From contig CM059587.1 in assembly GCA_030407085.1 (NCBI GenBank), forward strand, positions 36,739,001-36,803,000: a stretch of DNA of 64,000 bases. Direction: 5' to 3'. Below, piece by piece: positions 10,296-20,388 of the stretch. The translations under genes were made by a program, and so were the position numbers. Source of the stretch: Trichopria drosophilae (taxonomy: Eukaryota > Arthropoda > Insecta > Hymenoptera > Diapriidae). The notes beneath the pieces were generated by a model, which worked only from the letters and a program-made list of their open reading frames with translations, did not search any database and had not been told where the DNA came from. Position 1 is the first letter of the stretch. Each line of letters begins with the position of its first letter.

Positions 10296-10505
10296 TCACT
10301 TCCGACCTTTTGCCCATGCTAATTTTTTCACTCCTTTCGATTTCTTCGATTTAAACATTTCACCTGCTGCATTACCGATATCCATGAAGAGAAAAACTAA
10401 GAATTGGACTGTGCATATGCAAACAATAAGGAGTACAGGTAAACTCAGTGCTCTTTCCACCTCATCAAGGACATCGTGTACACTGTCTGGTAATAAGTCG
10501 CACAT
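10296..10505 (-). CDS. single-pass membrane microprotein, unknown function
   Basis: An intact 69-codon frame that I do not recognise. Residues 1-18 are acidic and soluble-looking (DLLPDSVHDVLDEVER). Residues about 19-41 are one strongly hydrophobic membrane segment (SLPVLLIVCICTVQFLVFLF). The last ~20 residues are very basic (SKKSKGVKKLAWAKGRK), which by the positive-inside rule predicts a cytosolic or matrix-facing C-terminus. The ATG has A at -3 and follows an in-frame TGA at 10518-10520, so this is the first Met unless an intron ends directly before it (CAAATCAAG|ATG could be an acceptor). It converges with ND-B14.5A, and TTTATT words near 10100-10130 are polyadenylation signals on this strand. 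The organised charge and membrane layout, lack of internal stops and compact gene context make it more credible than other short frames here. It could also be the last exon of a longer protein. Confidence 0.62.
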   Translation of the reverse strand: MCDLLPDSVHDVLDEVERALSLPVLLIVCICTVQFLVFLFMDIGNAAGEMFKSKKSKGVKKLAWAKGRK

Positions 10506-10520
10506 CTTGATTTGTTTTCA

Positions 10521-11331
10521 AAAGTTCAGTGATGCAAAACTTGTAATGCGATTCACGCTTACAAATTTTTTCAACAATGCATTTTATTTTAGCAATATTG
10601 TAACTTTAAATTTCAAAAATTTGTTTTGTAAACCACCTAAAGTAACCAAATCTGTCAGTGAAATATGTGTGTACTGACTGGAGACGACTTCAGTAACCAG
10701 ATTGTCGATTGTCCTTGCTTGAAAATATTCAAAAATGAAATTCAAGAAATGAATCAACTTAAGGTATACGTTGATACAGGTAGAAAGTATTATTGTTGTT
10801 GAAAAAATTGAGACCTGCAAAAATAACATGTTGAAATTTTCTTAGTGACCCACATTTTTTTCTTATCGCCAATTAAAAATCTTATTTCTTTTCGAGAAAA
10901 CAAATTTTTCTAAATTTTTCGCATGATCACTAAAATTATTAAAAATAATATGAAAAGCTATTTTGTTTTTAAATAAATGGATGTTTGACGTTAGCTTCAG
11001 AAGTTTCCAAAAATCGTACGATTAAATTGTAATCTGTTCCTCAGAAAAATAAGGCGTTACCAGTTAATTCATTCATTTTTTAAAAATTCTTAACTGTTGA
11101 AAAAAGTAAAATTTCAGTCATTAATAAAAGTTGTTTAAGAACAGTGATGCTTTCTCTCATTAACAATACCATTAATAATTTAAAATTAACTTCTTGGATG
11201 CGGTACTAAATATTTTTCCCCAAGTATACTATATCCCAGGGTCTAACTACGTTAAACAATTAAAATTGGACATATAATTCCCGAACATTGAATATACGTA
11301 CCAATTTTTGTACATTATATTTATATGGGGC
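10521..11331. other. no gene seen
   Basis: This would hold the promoter and 5' UTR of the minus-strand microprotein gene. It is otherwise AT-rich sequence without recognisable coding or repeat structure. The plus and minus frames at 10384-10677 and 10584-10829 overlap other features and have no domain. Confidence 0.45.
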
Positions 11332-11573
11332 ATTCCATGTCAAATCAGCAAATTTTTTTCACACAATTTTTAATTTTAGTTTTATCTTTTGTGCATTTTT
11401 AGTACATGCAAAAGAAGTATTCTTGACCATATAAAACATTTTAAAATCGACTGTAGTAAGAGTTGTGACGATATTTAGGAAAATGTAATTTCTCTTCTGG
11501 GAATGTTTAATTTATTTAAATGCAAAAGTGTCAGGACTGAAAATTAATGTAACACATGTTTTTCGTAGTTTTT

Positions 11574-12655
11574 TGCAAACAGAAAGGAATGGCGAGGAAT
11601 TGAAAAATTAATTTCCTGTTAATTCCTGTTTATTCCATTCATGACGGGATTGTATAGAATTTAACAGAATATAGAATATTTGTTTCCGTTTCTTCCCAGT
11701 TCCTATGAATTCTTGGAAAAATTGCATCTAATGGAAGTGAAAATAAAATTTTTTTTATTCTCTCGAATCTTTCTGATTTCCAAAGTATACGGTTCTTTTG
11801 CGGGTTAGATAAATGAAATAATTATATACTTATATATATTCCTTTTTAACACTCTGTGCGTAAAATGCGATTTTACGCATTTTATTTATTTTTGACATTT
11901 TTAAAAAATATTGTTCGGCATATGAACGTAAAATGTTTTGTAAACGAATGTGCATGCGTGGAAAAAACTTTTACGCCCTTGCGTCGAAAAGTACTGTTTC
12001 GTGTCAATGTATAACTATAGCAAAGTGATGGAAGTTTATTCGTTTTGAAATCTTGCAGCCGTTTTTAGTGAAAAATAAAATAAAGTCATGTAATTATTAA
12101 ATTGTTTTAGAATTTAGTAGTCTGTGATACTAAAGCCTTGTATTTTAGTTGAATGGTTTTTGGTCAAAATCATTATAGTCTGGATTTTATTTTATGGCAA
12201 AAATTTCACTGCATTAACACAATCGATTTGTGAATTCCGAAGATGGAATTAAAAATTCCACGGAATTAATGACGGAATAGAAATTCAATCCGTCTTTCTT
12301 TCTACGAGGTTCATAGGAATTAAAACTACTGGATGGCGAATTTCATTGTGGAAGTTAAAAAAAATAGAAATTCTTGCATTTCGTCGTGGATTCGAAAGGA
12401 ATTAAAACAGCTGTTTGGTCAATTTTGGATTCGGAATTAAAATATTATCATAACCTTATTTCGTTCCTTTGGATCCGAAGGAATTCAAAAGAATTAAAAT
12501 TGTTCGCTAGTCAATCTCGATCTATAGGAAAAGAAAATTCGACCCTAAGCTTTTTACAAAATTTCAATTTCAGACCGTCGCTAATGGGATTAGAAACGTA
12601 TGCACGTTAATTCTTTTCAATTTCTCTCAATTTCTTGCAATTCCTTTCTGTTTGC
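11574..12655. mobile_element. nested 1.1-kb TIR element
   Basis: The inverted ends are GCAAACAGAAAGGAATGG (11576) and CAATTCCTTTCTGTTTGC (to 12655). The interior consists of degenerate units around GGAATTAAAA and GGATTCG words, 60-odd bp apart. It sits inside the left arm of the larger element. The mirror arm there has about 36 other bases in its place, so the insertion or a later event removed some host sequence. Confidence 0.7.
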
Positions 12656-13578
12656 TGAGTTGTTACAGGATGAGTTTACAAAATCGTTTTAGAGTTTTTC
12701 ATTTACATTTTTCAAAGGAAGGACCAGGGTTAAAAAGGCCCTTTTAATCCTTTAAAAATTCATAAAAAAGGTTTAAGATGTACCCTCTATGGCAGTATAA
12801 TTGAAATGTTGGCTCTGGATCGGTTTACAATAAAAACATCGACCTGAAAAATTGTAAATAAATAGAAGTCCCCTGATTAACGTATAAACTGCATAATATA
12901 GGGGACTTATTTTATTCAAATTCAACCTCGATTATCTTGCTTAATTGTAGTCGAAATAAACATTTCTTTATTCGTTTTAAATATAATTCAATGCTCTACA
13001 AGGTGCATTTTTCAAAATCATAACATTTCAATGTATAACTACAAATAATGACCGAAAACTGGTATACAACGTTTCTACGTAAAGAATCGGCTACCGCCGG
13101 CATTGCATTATCTTTTGAAGTTCATTGCGCTTCGTACCGTGGCGCTGCTGCATCTTATCGATTTCTCACTAGTAAAGTGAGTTACTCCGGGACTATAAAC
13201 AGGCCAACTTGTCAGCGTTGAATTCTTCAGTAAATCTGATACGGAAAACGTATTTTAGAGTTTAGAATAAGATTTTAAGAAGCTGTTTTTCTTTTTCACA
13301 GATACATCATTTTTTCTTATTCAAATTTAGCTTGTTGAAGTCGGAAAAATCTTTGTTTTTATTATTTTTAATTTTATATTATAATTTGTCCCACTTTTGT
13401 TTTACTTACTTAATTCTTACGTTGAAATTGTTTTATGAAAAATGTATAATTATATTTATGTAAAGATATCATTGATCTTTAATTTCATTAACCCGCATCT
13501 CACTTCTGATTCTAAATAATAGTAAGTTTTATAACATCCGAGTCATTTAAAGAAAGGTGTTGCAATCCTTTTCAAAAA

Positions 13579-14071
13579 GCAAAGTATAAGAAAAGGGCTT
13601 CTCTTCGTCGTGTGACATCGACACAAATTAAAGTGCTATAAAATGTCCACAATTGTTCACTGCTTTCTAGCTCTTGTCGTGAAGATGTTAATGCAATTGT
13701 AAAAAGTGAGCTTGTGCAAAAAAAAAGATCTATCGGTTGTCTCTGATGTTTCGAATTGTTCAAATAATCCTACTCAAGATTCTTTTTTGCCTCCCCCTAC
13801 CAAGAAATAAAACTTAATTGAAAATTCGATTGCAGACGATAATTATTACTGTGACGAATCTCTCATAAATTGTGATACTTTCTCCGTAAATACTTCTGAT
13901 TAATCTGATGTAGATGAGCATTTATTCGGTTCCAGTAATCTTTCGGATTTCGAAGATGATAACAAGACCTCATGTGACAAAGATTCTTGTGAAATACTCA
14001 AAAAATTAAAAGATTCTCTACGTAGAAACGTTGCATACAGTTTTCGGTCATTATTTGTAGTTAGACATTGA
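13579..14071 (+). pseudogene. decayed coding remnant, probable transposase N-terminus
   Basis: In the unique centre of the long-TIR element, one frame from 13579 reads a basic stretch (AKYKKRASLRRV) before stopping. A second frame from 13742 reads about 110 codons with stops only at 13808 and 13901. The latter is Ser/Asp/Glu/Asn-rich (CDESLINCDTFS, SDVDEHLFGSSNLSDFEDD), then EILKKLKDSLRRNV. A basic start followed by an acidic, serine-rich linker resembles N-terminal regions of cut-and-paste transposases, and the position between long TIRs agrees. No DDE residues are present. The protein is broken by a frameshift and at least two stops. Family unassigned. Confidence 0.5.
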
Positions 14072-14561
14072 AATGTTATGATTTTGAAAAATGCATCTTG
14101 TAGAGCATTGAATTACCTTTAAAAGGGAAAAAGAAGTTTTATTTCGACCAAAATTGAGCGAGATAATTCACGTTGAATTTAAATAAAATAATTCCCCTGT
14201 CTAATGCACTTCATACGTTGAACAGGGGACTTCTATTTATTTGCAATTTTTCAGGTCGATGTATTTATTGTAAACCAATCCAGAGCCAAAATTTCAACTA
14301 TACTGCCATGAAGGGTATATATTAAACCTTTTTTATACATTTTGTCAGAATTTTAAAAAGGGTCGTTTCTTCGAAAAATGTAAATTAAAAACTCTAAAAC
14401 GATTTTTTAACCTCATCCTGCAACAATACATGAAAATGAACATTTTCACGAGAAAGGGCATAAAAAACTACGAAAAACAAGTGTTACATTAATTTTCAGT
14501 CTTGAAACTTTTGAGCTTAAATTAATTAAACATTGCCAGAACAGAAAATTACATTTTTCTA

Positions 14562-14655
14562 ATTATAATAATAATAATCATAATAATAATGGTCTTTATT
14601 GTACAAAAAAAAAAGCTTGTACAATGGGCGAAATACAGCTAAAGCTGCTCTCCCT
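14562..14655 (-). mobile_element. 3' fragment of a non-LTR retrotransposon
   Basis: On the minus strand a GTACAATAAAGACC segment is followed by ATT/ATG triplets (14562-14590), the typical microsatellite-like tail of an insect LINE. It breaks the symmetry of the right arm of the surrounding foldback, having replaced about 100 bp of it. Only the last ~90 bp of the element is present. Confidence 0.55.
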
Positions 14656-14711
14656 AAAATTAAAAATTGTGTGAAAAAAGTTGTCAATTTGACGTGGAAT
14701 GCCCCATATAT

Positions 14712-15552
14712 TAGGGGAAAGCGGGGGGTAGCGGCGAGGATTTTTTCCGTGTATCATATCTCTTCTTGAATTTCATATTTAGGATGATGCAAAGTACCAT
14801 TTGATAGGCAATTTCATAGTCAATATTTACATGCATGTTACTTACGGTATATGTGTTACAGATGGCCAGATATGGCAAAAAAAAAAAAACTTAAAAAACA
14901 CGGGGCGAAGCGGCGAATCCTTATTTTTAGAGGTCTCTCAGACGACTATCATAAAATTAAGTGCAAATCATAATCTTTTAAGTTATTATTGTTTGTTTTA
15001 ATAAAAATAAAATTTCCTCATTGGTGGAATGAACCTCTTCAGACATATCAAAGTCTCTAACAACACTAAGAAAAGAAATTGCATCTTCGGAAGCTTTGAA
15101 TACTCGTATTATATAAGGATCACATATTTTAACTTCGTCTTTGGTTACTTAATGCATTCATCAAAAGGGAATTCTAGATTAAAAAATAATCACGGAATAG
15201 AGACATCCGGGAAAAAATTTCGCCGCTTCACCCCAAAGTATCATTTAGACTTCCAGGTACGATATCGCATTATAAACACACAAAAAGGAACAATTCATGT
15301 TCTATAAAAAAGTCCAAAAAATATACTTTTAGAATAAATATATAAATAGTGATTATTAAACTGCCAAAATGAAAATATTGACCAATCTCAGGACAGAGTA
15401 CAGGAAAATGACTTGAAAATTATGTTTAAAAATTACATTTCTCGTTCCCAAAGGTACACTGTAAAAAATTTTAGTGTAAAATTACTATGGCAATAGGTAA
15501 TCAGAAAGACCCACTCTGAACGAAAGGAAACCCCTAAGGAAGTCTTCCCCTA
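14712..15552. mobile_element. TIR element with AGGGGAA ends
   Basis: TATTAGGGGAAAGCGGGG at the left and TCTTCCCCTATA at the right are inverses. Inside, GGGGCGAAGCGGCGAA (14902) is mirrored by TTTCGCCGCTTCACCCC (near 15220). The short open frames inside (14801-15001, 15029-15307) have no domain. A lone TACACTGTAAAAAATTTTAG end at 15455 shows another family's fragment within it. Confidence 0.45.
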
Positions 15553-15879
15553 TATTTTATACATTATTATATTATAAAGTCTACATTAATTTTCTTGGAT
15601 TAGAATGTTTTCAAAAACAAATAATTAAAGTTAAATTTAAAACTAACTTTTGATCTAGTTATTTTTTGAAAAGTGTATAATTTATAACCACCCTATATAA
15701 TATTACTGAATACTGGCTTAACCAGTTCATAAGCCAAGTTCAGCAGCAGTGCAGAACCTTAAAATCGACGGTCGTAAGTCGTAAGGTATATTTATCTTCC
15801 AGATATACGACTTGTTAAAGTTTGCGCCTGAAAAAACATGGCTGCCACTCGGCAACCATTCGACTGGGCGTTCCTAAAA

Positions 15880-16199
15880 TACCCCAGTCGCCAGTGTGAA
15901 ATCTTTTTTCGGAACGCGAAGTCGCGCGTCGTTTTTAATCGTGATCCACTCAATCCGTGATCCGTGGTTCACTAATGGCGCGCCAGCGGTGCCATGCCAC
16001 GGTAACCTCCAGAAACTAGAAACTCCGTGCCAAGCTGCGAAATAAGAAGCGAAAAGCAATGGTGGAGGCTCATTTTCATTAGAATTCCTTCTATAATGTG
16101 TTTACGAGAGTGTGGAAAGTGGCGTTTTTCGTGTGATAGTGAGACATTTTCTTTGCGAAACCCAGTGATTTTACGCCTGCGCTGTCCGTCTATTAAAGG
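15880..16199 (+). other. candidate non-coding first exon
   Basis: A patch with normal GC and many CG dinucleotides (CGAAGTCGCGCGTCG near 15918, GGCGCGCC near 15976) leads into TCTATTAAAG followed by a perfect GTGAGT donor at 16200. The following 100 bp are pyrimidine-rich and look intronic. Overlapping frames on both strands here are unremarkable. I read this as the possible 5' UTR exon and promoter of a plus-strand gene whose coding exons are far downstream or outside the window. No coding exon supports it directly. Confidence 0.35.
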
Positions 16200-16862
16200 T
16201 GAGTCTCCCCTTTCTCCGGTCACCCTTGATCTTGTTCCCCCCTCCGCGAACTTTGCTTCAATTTTTTCCGTATGTCACATTCTAGCACTTCTTTTCACTT
16301 TTCCAATTGTAAGTTGTCGAGCAATTTCAGGTGCAGCAATTCAAACGATACGTCAGGAACGCAATAACGATGCTCATAAACACTTTTGGACCGTCCCGCC
16401 CTGTTTCAAAACAAACCTCCCTCCCCCATAGTTTTCGAAATTCGAGACCTAACCTTCATTACGGTAATTGAACGGGGTTGCTGATTGTCGATGACCAACA
16501 GTGTCAATTAATTTATTCGAAATACCTGTAAAACTGTTATTTTCGTACGGACTGTACGGCTTTCGTGTAAGCACGGAAAACATTGGATGCACCAGAGGTC
16601 TTTGACCTTTTTTCCGGGCATAATCGAAGACGTATATATACGCCGGAAAGAAGAAAGTCGGGAAAAATCGATAATCGTTCTTCTGCTTGGAGACTTTGAA
16701 TGTTAGAAATTCTCCACCTTGGCACAATCTCGCTTCTCGAAGTTTCGCTTATCGAAATTAGCGAAAAACTTCTCGGTAACTGGCAATTCCATTTTGGCAC
16801 AATTCCAACATTCAATTTCAACTTTTTTATGGGAAATGTTCGGTTTCTTTTTTTTTCTACAG

Positions 16863-17020
16863 GCCAGAATGCAATGCGAAATCCAGAGACTTCGGTTGTT
16901 TCGACTGCTTCGGCAAAGAGAAAGTTTAGGAAGTCTAGTTTCGCAGTCACGCGGCGAAACGTTCATTCAAAAATAGCTCGAGATCGGAGCTAACATCAGA
17001 ACGGTTCAACTCCGTTCTCG
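16863..17020 (+). other. candidate exon after a strong acceptor
   Basis: CGGTTTCTTTTTTTTTCTACAG (ending at 16862) is an almost ideal polypyrimidine tract and acceptor. The sequence that follows is CG-rich for about 140 bases, unlike its surroundings. I find no good donor after it and no recognisable protein in any frame, so it may be a UTR exon or a decoy. Confidence 0.25.
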
Positions 17021-17267
17021 TGTTACGAATTTTCAACGTTTTTCGCACTTCTTCCCCCCCCCCCCCGAAAAAAGAGGGATTGGACGATTAGTTATTTGGC
17101 GAGGGATTAGTTCAAATTTATTGTATGTATGAACTTTGTAGATTGTTTACATAATTTTCTGGCGGTTTGTGTATTTTTTGCGCGGAGTCCGCTGAAAAAC
17201 ATAAATTTTTTGTACAAAAAATGCTGCCAAAAAACGTCCACAACATGCACATTAATTATTCACAATG

Positions 17268-17641
17268 CAGTAGTGCTCCCCTTAAGTTATGCACTTGAGC
17301 CTGGCAATATGGCGTCTGCTCCCCTTAAGTTATATTCCCCCTCACCCCCACCACTCGCATTTCCGCTAGACACACATACATGTATGTGTACGTACATACA
17401 GATGCACACATGCATACATTTAATTACGAATTGTTGAATCAGTTGAACATTAACGATCGCAAATTGTACGTTGAGGGAAGTGAAAAAGTGATTTCAGAGT
17501 GCAAAAATGGAATGTAATGGAAAGCAGGGCAGGTGTGGTGGGAGAATGCGGGAGGAGATGAATATAACTTAAAGGAACGAAAAAATATGACTTGTGGTAG
17601 CATATAACATAAGGGAAGATAACTTAAGGGGGGTACTACTG
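17268..17641. mobile_element. pogo-like MITE, 374 bp
   Basis: CAGTAGTGCTCCCCTTAAGT at the left is mirrored by ACTTAAGGGGGGTACTACTG at the right, with TA just after the right end. The CCCCTTAAGTTAT word is repeated internally. No coding capacity. Confidence 0.78.
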
Positions 17642-17693
17642 TATATATCTACATATACAAAATATATAGATATATACCATTAGGAAAAAGATT

Positions 17694-18386
17694 GTACACT
17701 CTAAAATTCTAAAATTGAAAATGTCACTTTTACTTAAAGTGACATGCCGTTTTTCGAGATTTCACTGCAATACAGTCAAATTTTCACTGTATAGAATACA
17801 ACTGAGATTGTTCACTGTTAGCAAAAAAGTAAGGTTAGAACACATGCCCAAATTCACTGTATGACACAGTGAGTGTGCCATTTTGAACTGAACTTCAGCC
17901 AGACGATCTGATGTAAAAACGGAAAGACTAGAAAATGTGATGTATCGAAAAATCGCCGTCTGGTGGCGCGTATGTATCGTATCCAACACATCCACCTTAT
18001 GCAGTATCATTCTCGCAGGCAGTGAAATGCGATTGATTACATACAAATTAAGTAAATTCCACACTTTTAACGTTGTAAATTTTCTTGTTGGGCATTATAT
18101 TTTTACAAAATGTTGTCACTTTTTCCCATTGAACGGTAAAATTACCACGTTTGACGTGGGCTCAAATATTACCAATGTGTAGCATTGTCAAATTACAACG
18201 CGTTGTACTTTCCCTATGCTTCATGTAGTAAATCCACAGTTCTGTCTGGTAAATTTACAAAAATATTGTAAAAATCCTAACCTCAAATAGTAAAAACACT
18301 ATTTCACATGTGGGAATATTACCAAATTTATATAACTTGAAAATTACAATAAGTTTGTAAAATTAATTCGTATTTTTTACAGTGTA
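17694..18386. mobile_element. element with TACACTGTAAAA ends
   Basis: TACACTCTAAAATTC at the left and TTTTTTACAGTGTA at the right are imperfect inverses. Smaller complementary words (GTAAATTTACA, TTGTAAATTTTC) occur inside. A fragment of a similar end lies at 15455. Confidence 0.4.
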
Positions 18387-18783
18387 TATAAGAAATTCGC
18401 GTTCTGAATAGATCGTACTATAGTTCAGGCAACGAACTGTTTCACCCGGAACAAATTGCAACAGGACCGATTTTTATGTGATAATTACTAAAAAAATTAG
18501 TTACAATACATATCCAAATTGCCGATAATCGGAGTGGGTGAAAGCTGCTTTTTTAATAAAATAGGCCTAATTTTATTTTAAAATGGCTATAAATTTTTAA
18601 TGACGCATTAGAGCACAAAATAAGTCAAACAAAAGTTGTGGGAAATGAAAAAATCTATAAAAAAGTAAAGGATGAAATTTTCTCTATCTGTCACCATTTT
18701 TTCATATAATAGCTTGGAAATTTGCAACTTATTAAAATGTTGGTCAAAACAAGCCTTATTTATTTTTTTTGTTAAAGTATATA

Positions 18784-19541
18784 CAGGGTCATCGAAAAGT
18801 ATCGGACCCCCCTAATATCTTCAGTTAGAATGCACTTAGGAGAAAATGTCCAATAGCAAAGTTGTATGGTTTCAGGCGGGGAGTAAGATGATGACCTTGA
18901 CTTTGACCTTGACCATGTCCTTCAAGGTCATTTCAAGGTCAATCTTATTTTTTTAAATAGAACCCTCTACATTTTATTGCATATTCTTATAGCTTATCTC
19001 GAGAGCTTTCCAAAACACTATAATAAAATATTTTTTTATTAAGTACTTTTTGAGTTATAAAGGTTTGAAGTTAACAATTTGTTAAGTGGTGTGCGAGTCC
19101 GACCAGTTAAGGCAAGAGTGGTGTGCGAGTTTATTTTCTTTAAACCAATTAATTGGTCTCATTATTCCGCGCACAAAAGTATTAAGGTTATGATTACTGA
19201 AAACTAAATAATATTTTACAAGATATTCTACATTTTGTGTCAAAAAATTGTTAACTTCAAACCTTTATAACTCAAAAAGTACTTAATAAAAAAATATTTT
19301 ATTATAGTGTTTTGGAAAGCTCTCGAGATAAGCTATAAGAATATGCAATAAAATGTAGGGGGTTCTATTTAAAAAAATAAGATTGACCTTGAAATGACCT
19401 TGAAGGACATGGTCAAGGTCAAAGTCAAGGTCATCATCTTACTCCCCGCTTGAAACCATACAACTTTGCTATTGGACATTTTCTCCTAAGTGCATTCTAA
19501 CTGAAGATATTAGGGGGGTCCGATACTTTTCGATGACCCTG
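18784..19541. mobile_element. 758-bp foldback MITE rich in TCAAGGTCA
   Basis: The termini CAGGGTCATCGAAAAGTATC and GATACTTTTCGATGACCCTG are perfect inverses flanked by TATA on both sides (18780-18783, 19542-19545). The arms are nearly identical for about 300 bp, to about 19082 and from about 19240, around a ~155-bp unique loop. Little divergence between the arms argues for recent origin or arm conversion. Each arm holds four perfect TCAAGGTCA/TGACCTTGA nonamers, listed as a separate feature. It has no coding frame. It is nested in the left arm of the foldback 18415-20388. Confidence 0.92.
18892..19433. promoter_or_regulatory. eight FTZ-F1/ERR-type half-sites
   Basis: Perfect TGACCTTGA lies at 18892-18900, 18904-18912, 19384-19392 and 19395-19403. 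Perfect TCAAGGTCA lies at 18922-18930, 18933-18941, 19413-19421 and 19425-19433. TCAAGGTCA is the extended monomer site bound by FTZ-F1/SF-1 and ERR-type nuclear receptors. Binding is inferred from the consensus only. Confidence 0.6.
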
Positions 19542-20388
19542 TATAATCGTTAATCTAATTTGATTTGAAAGATAAATTGTATGTTGCGAGCCCTACTCTT
19601 GACCGCACGCTTATCTAGTACAGAAACGCATTTTAAATACAGGAATGTTTAACAGCTAGCGGTGAATAACTGAAGCTTCGAAGATACTTGCAGGCAGAAT
19701 AAGAGGACGGGTCTATACAGAATGGATTTTTAGCCGCATTTAGCCGTAATTATTACTGTTAAAATAAACAACTATAAGTACGAAAGAAAAGAAAGAAATG
19801 CGTTCCTTTTGAATTTACAGTTTTCAGATTTGAAAGTTAAAAGTTAGAGATTAAAAGGTTATAATACATGGGCCTAATATTATTGCAGTCTATCGAAATA
19901 TGCTATCAATGTCTACTGATTACGCGACTAGGCTGCTGGGAAGTTGCGTAATGTGATATCAAATGTCTAATTGTCCAACATAACCTCACTTTTATTAGAA
20001 ATATGACCTATAAAAGGGATATTGTGAGCATTAGGATTTTTAGCGGCAAAATATATCGGACATTATATATACCTTACAAAAAACACAATAAGGCTCGTTT
20101 TGACCAACACTTTAATGAGTTGCTTCCAAGCCATTATCTCAAAAATGGCGATAGAGAGAGAAAATATTACACTTACCTTTTTTATAGATTTTTGCATTTC
20201 TTACAACTTTTGTTTGACATATTTTGCGCTATAGTACAACATTTAAACGTTACAGACATTTTTAAATAAAATCAGGCTTATTTTATAAAAAAAACAGCTT
20301 TCCCCTACTCCGATTTTCGGTGATTTGGATATGTTTTTTAACTCATTTTACCGCCTATTTTTTCGTTCGTTTCCTGAATTACTAGTAC

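Larger units (their letters stand above)
11332..14710. mobile_element. 3.4-kb long-TIR element, nested
   Basis: The ends TATATGGGGCATTCCATGTC (11332) and the inverse GGAATGCCCCATATA (to 14710) delimit a large foldback. After removing the nested element at 11574-12655, the left arm (11332-11573 plus 12656 to about 13097) mirrors the right arm (about 14024-14710) over roughly 700 bp. Examples are GTCCCCTGATTAACGTAT against ATACGTTGAACAGGGGAC, and CGGTCATTATTTGTAGTT against its complement at 13040. The unique centre (13098-14023) holds a decayed coding remnant. The shorter foldback at 33777-34526 has the same terminal sequence, so it is a non-autonomous relative. Confidence 0.82.
18415..20388. 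mobile_element. 2-kb foldback host of the MITE at 18784
   Basis: GTACTATAGTTCAGGCAACG at the left mirrors CGTTTCCTGAATTACTAGTAC at the right. Inner complementarity includes CATATCCAAATTGCCGATAA against its inverse near 20315-20335, and AAGCCTTATT against AATAAGGCTCG near 20088. The right arm spans about 20040-20388 and the left about 18415-18780, where it is interrupted by the element at 18784-19541. The plus frame at 20003-20269 lies in the arm and is not a gene. Confidence 0.75.

Noticed and set aside
16027..16431. 134-codon plus frame across the candidate first exon
   Set aside because: It reads straight through the perfect GTGAGT donor at 16200 into pyrimidine-rich intron-like sequence and has no family resemblance.
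16537..16950. 137-codon minus frame overlapping three plus/minus frames at 16700-16993
   Set aside because: Several mutually exclusive frames in the same less AT-rich patch are expected by chance when stop codons are rarer; no domain seen in any.
20003..20269. 88-codon plus frame
   Set aside because: Lies in the right arm of the foldback 18415-20388.
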